A DNA stretch of 64,000 nucleotides. Source: Aquarana catesbeiana. Its lineage: Eukaryota; Chordata; Amphibia; Anura; Ranidae. Location of the stretch: contig NC_133325.1 of NCBI RefSeq assembly GCF_042186555.1, forward strand, positions 93,967,464 to 94,031,463. The letters run 5' to 3'. The translations under genes were made by a program, and so were the position numbers. A model generated the notes under the pieces. That model worked only from the letters and a program-made list of their open reading frames with translations, searched no databases and was not told the DNA's origin. Below are positions 23,514 to 33,404 of the stretch, in pieces; position 1 is the stretch's first letter, and each line of letters opens with the position of its first letter.

Positions 23514-24725
23514 GACCATGGATTCATCACCATCTGCCTGTGGCCAGCCCTCTCGCAGCAGGTACATAGAGGTATGTCCCCTCCGGGTGTTACCAGCTGG
23601 GGGGGGGGTTTGCCGGAGGTCATCATGACCACTGTTTCCCCTAACACTTGTGTTTTCCCTGTATTTCTTTTTTGTCAGCCTTGTTCGAACAACAACGCAG
23701 CTTGAGGAAGTGACTTTGAAATCTCATCACAGGCACTCCTCTTCTAGATCTAGACACTACGGTTCACCCTCAAGATCGAGGCACTGTGGCTAAGGACATG
23801 TCTTACCTTTCTACGGCTCACTCCAGCCACTCAGCTGAATGTGTCTGCTGGGGGTGTAGGTCCCAAGTACCTGTGGGAAAATCCCTATGTGACCTCTTAT
23901 GCCAAAGCAGCAGGAGAAAGAGATGGTATGGCCCAGCAGCTAAAATTCCTGGTCGAAAGGGTCGTTAAGGAGTCTCTGAGCGGAATCGAGACCAGCCAGA
24001 CCCACGATCCTCCTGCAGAGCCGCTACGCTCAACGGTGAGGGAGACACAAGTTCAGGACACATGGGAGTCCTCTCTGCCAAGCCACACATCGGCTTCTTC
24101 CTTGGATAGTGACTCAGACTCAGGGGAAGATCCCTGTGTGGGGTTTGACTTTGCTCTGCTGTCTTCCTTGGATAAAGCCATCAGAGAAGCTTTAAATTGG
24201 GAAGAGCCAGTGGCCGCCCCTTCCAAGCAAAGGAAGTACTTCAAGCAATTGAAGAAGGAAAGTGTCAACTTTCCGTTTCTTACTGAACTAGGCAAAGTCA
24301 TTACAGACGAGTGGGGCATGGTGCAGAAAAAGAACTCCATGCTGTCAAAAGTACTGAGGCTTTATCCCTTCAAAGAGGAAGAGGTCAAGCATTTGGAATC
24401 AGCTCCACTGGTGGATGCAGGCCTCATGAGGCTGGTTAAACATGTGACCCTTCCCTTGGATGATACGGTCTCTTTTAGGGACGCCTTGGACAGACGAATC
24501 GACTCTGACTTCAAAAAGGTTTACCTTACAGCAGGTATGGCCTGCAAGCCAGCTTTAGCTCTGGCTGCAATGTCAAAAGCCATGGAAATCTGGACAGATA
24601 ATGTGGACGAGACACTCAGGAACGTCTCGGAAGAAATGGCCAGGAGTTCGCCCATCCAGGAGCTGAGATTAGCATCTGCCTTTCTGGGGGAGGCCTCTAT
24701 TGATATCATCCATCTGGTAGCCTAG
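23514..24725 (+). pseudogene. DIRS gag-like protein, broken
   Basis: A 294-codon open stretch (23841-24725) encodes a hydrophilic protein with LWENPYVTSYAKAAGERDGM near its start, an acidic Ser-rich part (TSASSLDSDSDSGEDP, about 24088-24135) and a helical C-terminal half ending RLASAFLGEASIDIIHLVA. This matches the position and general character of DIRS gag. A start at 23518 (MDSSPSACGQPSRSRY) is followed by GTACATAG..., while a TTTCTTTTTTGTCAG acceptor-like site lies at about 23665-23680, so the gag may have been spliced; that is inference. The reading frame is not continuous from that start. Confidence 0.65.
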
Positions 24726-25169
24726 GTTATGCTTTCAGCCCTGACCGCCAAGCATGCCCTGTGGCTCCGCCAATGGCTAGCTGACCCGACATCTAAACAG
24801 GTATGGTGCCGAAATCCTTTTGAAGGGTCTTCCCTTTTTTGGCAACAAATTTGATAATGCCATAACCTGTGCCACCGGAGAAGAACATTCCCAAGGAAAC
24901 AGAACCAGGAGTGTACCAGGGAAGCACGTAGTTACAGGCCGGGCCATGGATTCTGTATATCCTGGAAGTTAAGGCAGTCGTCCTTCAAGAAATCCACCAA
25001 GAGCGGTTCGCTGGGAAAGAGGGAACCGACCAAGTATCTTTGAGATTGGGCTCGCTCAGACAGGCCAAGTGGGGGCTCACCTTCTCCGCTTTCGGCATGT
25101 CTGGGCGACCTCAATCCAAGACTTCTGGACCATCAAGACAGTCTCTTCAGGCTATGCCTGGGCCTTCAG

Positions 25170-26885
25170 CAGTGCTCCTAGACTGAGGTGTGTTCCCACC
25201 TCTCTTCTGGCCTGAGTAGAAAAATGGCTGATTCTATTAGCCTATGTAGAATCTTTATTGGAACAAGGGGCTTCTATCCCTGTCCCCACCAACCAGCGAG
25301 GCATGGGAATTTACTCTCTTCTCTTTATGGTCCAAAAGCATGGAGGCCCATCATAGATCTGACCCACCTGAACAATTTTATCAAAAAAGAAAGGTTCAAA
25401 ATAGAGACGCTGTCCACAAACCAGCACTAGGTCCAATCAGGAGACTGGCTGGCACTTATTTTCATGTTCCTGTGGCAGTGGATTTTCAACAGTTTCTCCG
25501 CTTCTCCATAGGCTGGCTTCATTTACAGTTCACATGCCTGTCGACATCTCCATGTGTCTTTTCAAGGGTCTTGTTGGCTGTTGTGGCTCTGTTGAGAACC
25601 AAAGGGATCCGTCTCCATCATTACTTGGACGATCTCCTCCTGCTGCCTCAAGACAAAGATCGACTCCTAGAACAGAGGGGTCAGGTCTCCAGGAATTCGG
25701 GTGGCTCCTGAACCTAGAGAAGAGTCAGTTGGAACCGTCACAGTCTCTTGTGTTCCTCAGAGCTCACTTCAACACAGTGAGAGGCACCATCTCCTTACCC
25801 GAGGAGAAGGTTGCGATAGTTCGAGACAGAATTTGTCCGGCTCTCTCTTCTTCTCATCTCCATGCACTCCAGTGTTTGAGGATCATCGGCACCATGGTGG
25901 CCACAATATCGATGGTGAAGTGGGCACAGTAGAGGATGCTGCCCTTCCAAAAAGGTTTTCTTCGTCAATGGTCAGGCAACAAAGCCCAGCGTATTCGCAA
26001 TACGTCGGTCATTAAGGGCTCCCTTGGTGGCTCCAGCGGAAAAACCTATGCAACTGTCACTCCATCCTTCCCATCACATGGGTCACAATAATGAAAAATG
26101 CCAGCAACAGGGGCTGGGGAGCTCTTGGCAGAGGTGGCTCAGAGCTCCTGGGACTTTCCTTCTCGAGGAAAAGTGTCGAACATCCTAGAGCTACAGGCAG
26201 CATTCCAGGCACTTCTGGCTTATGGCCATCTGATAACAGGGGCCTCTGCATTACTCAGACTAGACAACACAACGGCAGTAGCCTACATAAGGAGACAAGG
26301 GGTTACTTGAAGCCTGTGCCTGCTTCAAGAGGTGGAACCAATCATGACCTGGGCTCAGAGGAACCTGGTCAACATAACAGCAACATATGTACCCATGATC
26401 CAGACTGTTCAGGCAGACTTCCTCTCTCAAGTTCTTTTAGACAACAACGTGTGGTCTCTCCACGAGGAGGTGTTCAGATGGATCCTTACCTTGGGGATCT
26501 CCCCAGAAGTCGACCTCTTTGCCTCCCCTTGCAACAAAAAACTAGGGAGGTACTATTCGAGATTCCGGGACCCTCAGGCCTACGGGATAGACGCCCCGAC
26601 GGAGTGATGGTGGTTCCGCAGAGCTTATGCCTTTCCACCAACCCCCATTATCCTCCAGTTCCTGCGGAGACTCAAGTCGGAAGTAGTGGCGGTGATAGCC
26701 ATAATCCCTTACTGGCCTAACAGGCCTTGGTTTCCCCTCCTAACGCTTCTCAGTGTTCGGGAACCGGTCCCCTTGCCACTCAGACCAGACCTTCTGTCTC
26801 AGGGCACGACACTACACCCCTGCCCGGCTCACCTGCACCTAAAGGCCTGGTTCTTGAAAGGGGAAGGCTGGAGGCACTAGGGTGC
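25170..26885 (+). pseudogene. DIRS reverse transcriptase and RNase H, frameshifted
   Basis: Pieces in different frames follow the expected order. The reverse transcriptase active site is GIRLHHYLDDLLLLPQ (about 25600-25650), followed by LNLEKSQLEPSQSLVFLRA (25710-25770), the usual segment after the active site. RNase H-like pieces are NILELQAAFQALL (26180-26215), RLDNTTAVAYIRRQGV (26258-26308) and ADFLSQ (about 26414). DIRS-typical EVDLFASPCNKKLGRYYSRF lies at 26505-26570. At least four frame changes and several stops (for example TAG at about 25930 and TGA at 26606) disrupt the gene. Cognate roles would be reverse transcription and template degradation in the particle. Confidence 0.85.
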
Positions 26886-27845
26886 CCTGAAGAGGTAATT
26901 CCCACACTCCTCAGTGCAAGAAGAAGCACCAACCGGGTGTATGAAAGGATATGGGCTAAATTCACAAGTGACATGTCCTCCCGATCCAACTCATGTAGTG
27001 CCCCGGCAGTTCAGGACATCTTAAGCTTCATGCAGTCAGGACTGGGTATCTCCCTGTCTGTCAGTTCACTCCGTGTACAGGTGTCAGCGATCTCAGCCTT
27101 CACTGGGGTGTCATGGGCCAGGGACCCCCTGGTTCAGCAATTTTTCAATGGAACAGTTAGGCTCAGACCGCAGAAGAAGCCTAGGTTCCCCAAATGGGAC
27201 CTCCCACTAGTCCTTGAATTTTTCTCGCAACTCGACAAACCACTCTCGATCAGAGAGGTTGCTCTCAAAACTGCCTTCCTGGTAGCTTCGGCGAAGAGGA
27301 TTTCTGAAATCCAAACTTTAGGGTTTAGAGCCCTTTTTTAACCTTCTTCCCGGACAGAGTGGTTCTAATCCCGATGCTAGGGGCAAACCCCAAGGTCACT
27401 TCAATTTTTCATGAGAATCAGGAAGTCACGCTTCCAACCTTTAGATTAGCCAGAAGTCTAGAATTGCATCCCCTTGATGTGGGAGTCTCCTTGAAACAAT
27501 ACCTGGAGGCTACGGCTTCCTTTCAACAGTCCAACTATCTCTTTGTCCTGTTCCATGGGAAAAACAGGGGCCTCCATCAGATCCATTGCTGCATGGGTCG
27601 TCCAAGCTATCCAATGGGTCTATAAAGAGAAGGGCTTGGCTCCTCCTGATGCAGTAACAGCGCACTCAACCAGAAGTGTCTCAACTTCATGGGCAGCCTC
27701 ACGTCACGTTGCGCCTGAAGTGATCTGCAGGGCAGCTTTCTGGTCATAAATCCATACATTTATGTCTCATTATTGTGTTGAACCAGCTGCTCTGTCTTCT
27801 GTTAATTTTGGTTTGAAAGTACTATCGATTGACAGTGTTAATTAA
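26850..27845 (+). pseudogene. DIRS tyrosine recombinase, broken
   Basis: The N-terminal core-binding part is seen in STNRVYERIWAKFTSDM (about 26925-26975) and LRVQVSAISAFTGVSWARDP. The catalytic part has the first Arg in FLVASAKRISEIQTL (27275-27325). The HxxR box is AHSTRSVSTSWAAS (27660-27700). The nucleophile Tyr is in TFMSHYCVEP (about 27760-27787), 27 codons downstream as usual. Defects: TAA at about 27748 in WS*IHTFMSHY, and frame changes near 27340 and 27580. In active elements this enzyme integrates the circular DNA copy by strand exchange. The last in-frame stop is at 27843-27845. Confidence 0.88.
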
Positions 27846-28175
27846 ATCTTTGTTCAGCATTTTGCCCACCCGGGTGTCTACGGCGACGTATTTCCCACAT
27901 GTTGCTGCCATGGAGTCTGTCAGGAAAATGGAAAACTCCTATCAAATACTTACCGTAATTTTCCTTTCCTGATGGACTCCATGGCAGCAGGAGTTCCCTC
28001 CCAATGGCCGGAGCAGGCTAGTTATCGAACACGGCCGCTGGCTGGGAGCACATATTTATGGGAGTAGAGTCCTATAGGGTAGTAGTGGAGGCGGGACTAA
28101 ACTCACACGTTGCTGCTATGGAGTCCATCAGGAAAGGAACATTACGGTAAGTATTTCATAGGAATTTTCCATTTT

Positions 28176-28807
28176 CTTCTTCCTCACCTCATGCAGCTTG
28201 CAGAGCAGCTACATGCCACAACACTGGAAGCCCGGACAGCCCATTGGCTGGGATGCGGTGCAACCTGCCTCCTGCTACCTCTGCAGCCAATAGGTAGCTG
28301 CAATAGGTTAAACATTTATGGCAAGCAATGGGTTAAATGTGTGCCTAGCCAGTGTTTATGTGTGTACAGTGTGCTGCTTTTACTAAGGGAAGTGATGGAT
28401 TTTATTCCCTGCTTTGCTGGGAAAAAAAATCCATTACTTCCCCCCTGACAGGACAGAGCTTCACATAGGCAGAGCTCTGTCCTGTGTGTCTTTCCGATGA
28501 TCGGCTCCTGTTGTGTCTAATCACAGCACCGCCTGATTGCCAGCAGAGTGAGCGCGTCTTACCCGAAAGTGTCGGATCACGTACCTAGTGAGAGCCACCT
28601 TGCCACCATATATGTACTGTGTGTTATACAGTTGGCAAGTTGTATTTGTTCAATAGACTTCAATGGAGACACTGCAGAAAAGCATGTAGTGCATTTTTTT
28701 GTGTTTTTGGCATGATTTGCGTTTTTATTCTGCCCAACAACAAATTGGGCAAAAAAAAAAGCATAAAAAACGCAAAACACATAAAAAAAAAAATTTGTGT
28801 GCAAAAA
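28176..28807. other. non-coding DNA
   Basis: No gene recognised. A hairpin-like stretch with GCGTTTTTATTCTGCCC facing GGGC...AAAAAACGC lies near 28728-28772, and repeat debris of the AAAACGC type is present. Confidence 0.4.
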
Positions 28808-28942
28808 AAATTTCACCCCCTTCCTGCGCAGGCCGATTTTCAGCGCTGTCACATTTTGAATGACAATTGCGCGGTCATGCAACACTGTACACATATGACA
28901 TTTTTAGCCTTTTTTTTTTTTTTTTTTTAACACAAATAGAGG
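28808..28942 (+). repeat. fragment identical to 30163-30297
   Basis: By eye about 135 bp match exactly, from AAATTTCACCCCCTTCCTGC through CACAAATAGAGGT, including a T-run of 19 in both. The source family is the TTAA-flanked element with TGACAATTGCGCGGTC. It joins directly to the minisatellite copy at 28943. Confidence 0.9.
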
Positions 28943-29630
28943 TAGGAGGTGGAATAGTGCCCCATAAAAGGTATTAGTTATAGGAAAAATGCTCCATTGT
29001 TGGTGTCAGTGGGAAGAATAATACCTCATCATTGGTTTCAGTGGGAGGAATAGTGCCCCATGATTGATGTCAGTGGGAGGAATAACACCCCATCATTGGT
29101 TTTAGTGGGAGGAATAGTGCCCCATCATTGGTGTCAGTGGGAGGAAAAGTGTCCCGTCATTCGTGTCAGTGGGAGGAACAATACTCCATCATTGGTGTCA
29201 GTGGGAAGAATACTGCCCCATCATTGGTATCAGTGGGAGGAATAGTGCCCCAACATTTGTGTCAGTGGGAGGAATGGTGCCCCATCAATGGGGTCAGTGG
29301 GAGGAACAATACCCCATCATTGGTGTCAGTGGGAGGAACAATACCCCATCATTGGTGTCAGTGGGAGGAACAATACCCTATCATTGGTGTCAGTGGGAGG
29401 AATACTGCCCCATCATTGGTGTCAGTGGGAGAGATAGTATCCCATTATTGATTTGTAATAGGAGGAATAGTACCCGATCATTGGTATCAGTGGGAGGAAT
29501 AGTGCCCCAACATTTGTGTCATTGGGAGGAATAGTGCCCCATCGTTGGTGTCAGGGGGAGGAATACTGCCCCATCATTGGTGTCAGTAGGAGAGATAGTA
29601 TCCCATTATTGGTTTTAATGGGAGGAATAG
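28943..29630. repeat. 33-bp minisatellite, copy 1
   Basis: Unit CATCATTGGTGTCAGTGGGA then GGAATAGTGCCCC, about 21 units. It appears identical to 31715-32402 unit by unit, including irregular units (for example GATTTGTAATAGGAGG), at a constant offset of 2772. It starts abruptly at GTAGGAGGTGG and stops abruptly at 29630 where the downstream copy continues. Confidence 0.93.
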
Positions 29631-29709
29631 AAACCGATCAAAAGCAAACTGCATAGATGTGAACCAGGCCTTAGAGACAAAAAAAAGCACCTCTAAAAGC
29701 TACATTTAA

Positions 29710-30143
29710 ACCGGAACACCACCCAAAAGGGGAAGCTCCACTTGTCTGCACCCTCCACTGCCACATTTGGCACCTTTTTTGGGGGGAGGGAGCGGGTACT
29801 TGGTTTTGACAAGTACCGGCTCCCACTTCTGGGTCAGAATGCCGTAGCAGTCTACGAAAATGTTTGCCACCCCCTGCAGCCTTCTGGGACACACACAGGT
29901 CCCAGACGGCTGAAGGACCATTCAAAAAGTACAGCACGACTCGCACATGTGCAATAGGAAACCAGATCTGAAGCCGCAAGGCCTCACTGCCGGCTTCCCT
30001 TACCTAAGATCCCGGCGCCTGCATCCAAAGCCTATTAAAGAATTGGCTCGGGTGAGGACATCGCTGAATATATTAAAAGTCATCAGCTACAGTATTTGTA
30101 ACTGCTGACTCTAATTTTTTCTGGGGGAGATTGGAGCTCTTCT
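29710..30143. mobile_element. TTAA-flanked MITE of the TTAAAGNGG/TCCACC family
   Basis: The left end after TTAA (29706-29709) is ACCGGAACACCACCCAAAAG; the right end is GGAGATTGGAGCTCTTCT followed by TTAA (30144-30147). It contains AGTCATCAGCTACAG and GTAACTGCTGACT as an imperfect hairpin (30069-30106) and a GTCCCAGACGGCTGAAG motif shared with the related elements at 30318-30773 and 46014-46512. Non-coding. Confidence 0.65.
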
Positions 30144-30147
30144 TTAA

Positions 30148-31035
30148 TCACTTCAATACAGGAAATTTCACCCCCTTCCTGCGCAGGCCGATTTTCAGCG
30201 CTGTCACATTTTGAATGACAATTGCGCGGTCATGCAACACTGTACACATATGACATTTTTAGCCTTTTTTTTTTTTTTTTTTTAACACAAATAGAGGTTT
30301 CTTTTGGTGGTGTTTAAAGTGAGATTCCGACCAGGAAATTTTGTTTTTAAAGTCAGCAGCTACAAACACTGTAGCTGCTGACTTTAAATAAGTAGACTTA
30401 CCTGTCCTGGGTGCCTGCGATGTCGGCCGCCCGAGGCCGACCCGTCCCTCGGCTCTCAGGTCCCGGCACCGCCATCCTAAGTAAGGGAAACAGGCAGTGG
30501 AGCCTTGCGGCTTCACTGCCAGTTTCCTACTGCGCATGCGCGAGCGGCGCGGCGCTCTGTGAATGGCCCCGTGGTGTTCTGGGAACACACACAGTTCCCA
30601 GAAGACAACGGGGCCGCTCACCGAGGAGCAGGACACGCCGCGGAATAGGAAGAGGCAGATTAGGAAGACTGCCTAGCAACAAGGGTTTCAGGTAAGTTAC
30701 ATTTTTTTTTTCACATTTAAAAAAAAAAAATTTTAAGATTTTTGGTGCAATTTTTTTAGGGTGGCCCTCCACTTTAATAACCACTGGGTTTTTTTATTTT
30801 TTGCTAAACAAATATAAAAATGTTTTCTTAGTTTCTGTTTTACAATTTTGCAAATAAGTAATTTCTCTCCTCACTGATAGGCACTGATAGGTGGCACTGT
30901 TGGGGCTTCACTGATGATTAGGACACTGTGACTGGTCCTTTACCCCGATCTGTAGGACATAGTTATCACAGAGTACGCCGATTGCATGCCCCAGCAGTTG
31001 CAGTTCTGGGAGGACATCCATGGAATGTGGACAAT
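30148..31035. mobile_element. element with ATTGCGCGGTC motif, split by a MITE, right end unclear
   Basis: After the shared TTAA at 30144-30147 it begins TCACTTCAATACAGG and includes CAGGCCGATTTTCAGCGCTG. The sequence CTTTTGGTGGTGTT at 30301 continues after the MITE as AACCACTGGGTTTTTTTATT (30779). It then degrades into GATAGGTGGCACTG-type words and meets a Tc1 fragment at about 31035. Confidence 0.6.
30318..30773. mobile_element. TTAA-flanked MITE nested in the preceding element
   Basis: TTAA at 30314-30317 and 30774-30777. Left end AGTGAGATTCCGACCAGG; right end reversed AGTGGAGGGCCACCCT. It carries a hairpin AGTCAGCAGCTACA facing TGTAGCTGCTGACT (30353-30385) and the CpG-rich segment TGCGCATGCGCGAGCGGCGC (30531-30550). 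Related copies are at 29710-30143 and 46014-46512. Confidence 0.75.
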
Positions 31036-31187
31036 TTGCATTCTTCTGCACGGAAGATGCACATGGGACGCTCATGGACTTTCCAGCATGACAGTGACCC
31101 TAAGCACAAGGCCAAGATGACCCTCCAAAGGTTACAGCAGAAAAATGTGTAGGTTCTGGAGTGGCCATCACAGTCTCCTGACCTTAG

Positions 31188-32805
31188 AGCTATTGTAAAT
31201 CTTTCAGGATTTTTTATTTAAAATAATAAACATGTTATACTTACATTCTCTGTGTAATGGTTTTGTACAGAACAGCCCGATCCTCCTCTTCTCAGGTTCC
31301 CCGCTGGTGCTCCTGGCCCCTCCCCCTCACTGAGTGCACCCATATCAAGCCTCTTCCCACTAGTGCAGGCTCGCAGCCAAGCTGTTTGCATCTATTCAGA
31401 CACGCAGTTCAGATCAGCCCTGCCCCCTGCTCTCTGCTCACAGGTTTTGACTGACAGCAGCAGGAGCCAATGGCTCCTCCTGGCAATCTCAGCCAGGCCT
31501 GTAAGAGCCGAGAGAGGGGCGAAGATGGCTGCAGCCATTCACAGCACTGGACTGAGATCAGGTTTAGGTATTTAGGTGAGGCTGTGGGGAAAACTTAATG
31601 CAGGGGTCTCCAAACTTTTTAAACAAAAGGCCAGTTTACTGTCCTTCAGATTTTAGGGGGGCCTGGACTGTGGTCGTGGGAGTAAAAAAAAAAATACATA
31701 GTGCTGGTAGTCAGTAGGAGGTGGAATAGTGCCCCATAAAAGGTATTAGTTATAGGAAAAATGCTCCATTGTTGGTGTCAGTGGGAAGAATAATACCTCA
31801 TCATTGGTTTCAGTGGGAGGAATAGTGCCCCATGATTGATGTCAGTGGGAGGAATAACACCCCATCATTGGTTTTAGTGGGAGGAATAGTGCCCCATCAT
31901 TGGTGTCAGTGGGAGGAAAAGTGTCCCGTCATTCGTGTCAGTGGGAGGAACAATACTCCATCATTGGTGTCAGTGGGAAGAATACTGCCCCATCATTGGT
32001 ATCAGTGGGAGGAATAGTGCCCCAACATTTGTGTCAGTGGGAGGAATGGTGCCCCATCAATGGGGTCAGTGGGAGGAACAATACCCCATCATTGGTGTCA
32101 GTGGGAGGAACAATACCCCATCATTGGTGTCAGTGGGAGGAACAATACCCTATCATTGGTGTCAGTGGGAGGAATACTGCCCCATCATTGGTGTCAGTGG
32201 GAGAGATAGTATCCCATTATTGATTTGTAATAGGAGGAATAGTACCCGATCATTGGTATCAGTGGGAGGAATAGTGCCCCAACATTTGTGTCATTGGGAG
32301 GAATAGTGCCCCATCGTTGGTGTCAGGGGGAGGAATACTGCCCCATCATTGGTGTCAGTAGGAGAGATAGTATCCCATTATTGGTTTTAATGGGAGGAAT
32401 AGTACCCCATCATTGGTATCAGTGGGAGAAATAGTGCCCCAACATTTGTGTCAATGGGAGGAATAGTGCCCCATCGTTGGTGTCAGTGGGAGGAACAATA
32501 CCCCATCATTGGTGTCAGTGGGAGGAATACTGCCCCATCATTGGTGACAGTGGTAGAGATAGTATCCCATAATTGGTATCAGTGGGAGGAATAGTGCCCC
32601 ATCGTCCATATCAGTGGGAGGAATAGTGCCCCATCGTCCATATCAGTGGGAGGAATAGCGCTTCATATCTGTAGGAGGAATTCCCTGGGGCCGGATAAAG
32701 GCATGCAAAGGGGTGCATCCCGCTCTAGGGCCACAGTTTGGAGACCACTGCTTTAATGCATAGAATAAATTAAGTTTAAAACAAAGTTTTACCTTTACAA
32801 CCACT
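31188..32805. mobile_element. TTAA-flanked non-autonomous element carrying a minisatellite
   Basis: The left flank TTAG (31184-31187, a decayed TTAA) and right TTAA (32806-32809) enclose it. Left end AGCTATTGTAAATC and right end reversed AGTGGTTGTAAAGG are similar, and both sides continue into AATAATAAA or AATTTATTC-like words. The interior has a CpG-rich unique part (31250-31600) with AAGATGGCTGCAGCC and the 33-bp minisatellite. The target is fixed by the restored Tc1 motif SPDLNIIEPLW. A TTTGGAGACCACTG motif flanks the minisatellite on the right, and GGGGTCTCCAAACTTTTTAA on the left, as in elements of this type. Confidence 0.78.
31715..32665. repeat. 33-bp minisatellite, copy 2 (longer)
   Basis: Same unit as copy 1 (CATCATTGGTGTCAGTGGGA then GGAATAGTGCCCC), about 28 units. 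The first ~690 bp match copy 1; the rest extends with units such as GTCCATATCAGTGGGAGG repeated. It sits naturally inside a TTAA element, so this is the probable source copy. Confidence 0.93.
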
Positions 32806-33404
32806 TTAATATCATCGAGCCACTCTGGGGAGATGTCAAACGTGTAGTTCATGCAAGATGACCAAAGACTTTGAATATCGGGGCGTCATAGACAACTATT
32901 ACAAAAGACTGCATGCTGTCATTGATGCTAAACAGGGCAATATACAGTATTATGAACTAAGGGTATGCAGACTTTTGAACAAGTGTCATTTCGTTTGTTT
33001 ACTTGTTTTTTTATATGATTGTGCCATTCTGTTATTTTTGTTCAATAAATATTTATTGAAGAGTGAAATACAGTTTACAATAAAATTAAATAGCAGTATA
33101 TTTCCCCTGGTGGCAAACTAAACAAATACAGGATGCCAACTGGCTTATGGAACACGCAAGATAGCATTAGACATAGACAAGGGGTCAATAGATGCTTAGG
33201 ACCATTCAGTAAACATAGGCCAGAATGACTCATTGACATAGTAAAAAAAACATGAACATAAAATGCCATTAAAGGACAAAACATACCTCATATAGAGGAT
33301 AATGAAATCTGTGTGATAGAGAGAGTAAGGAAGGAGAGGTAGAGAAACAGAAAAAGAAAAGGAGAGGATGAGGAGATATCCTGCCTCAGCTTAATACCAA
33401 TGTA

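Larger units (their letters stand above)
22641..28175 (+). mobile_element. DIRS-type retrotransposon with tyrosine recombinase, decayed
   Basis: Inverted terminal repeats: the left copy (about 22641-22752) includes GACTCCATGGCAGCAACATG and GTTTAGTCCCGCCTCCACTA; the right copy (about 28035-28175) has the same on the other strand. A further inverted copy of the tip (27893-27990), next to the right repeat, corresponds to the internal complementary region DIRS elements use to complete replication. Inside, in order: a gag-like frame, reverse transcriptase/RNase H, and a tyrosine recombinase, all on the plus strand. DIRS elements lack LTRs and DDE integrase and integrate by recombination, usually without target duplication; none was seen. 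Stops and frameshifts in every domain show it is inactive. Confidence 0.9.

Noticed and set aside
23499..23705. Possible small gene upstream of the DIRS gag
   Set aside because: It is out of frame with gag and better explained as DIRS leader or intron sequence.
29060..32306. Duplicate frames with VSVGG and WEEQYPIIG repeats as paralogous genes
   Set aside because: Both are the 33-bp minisatellite read through; identity reflects copying of the array.
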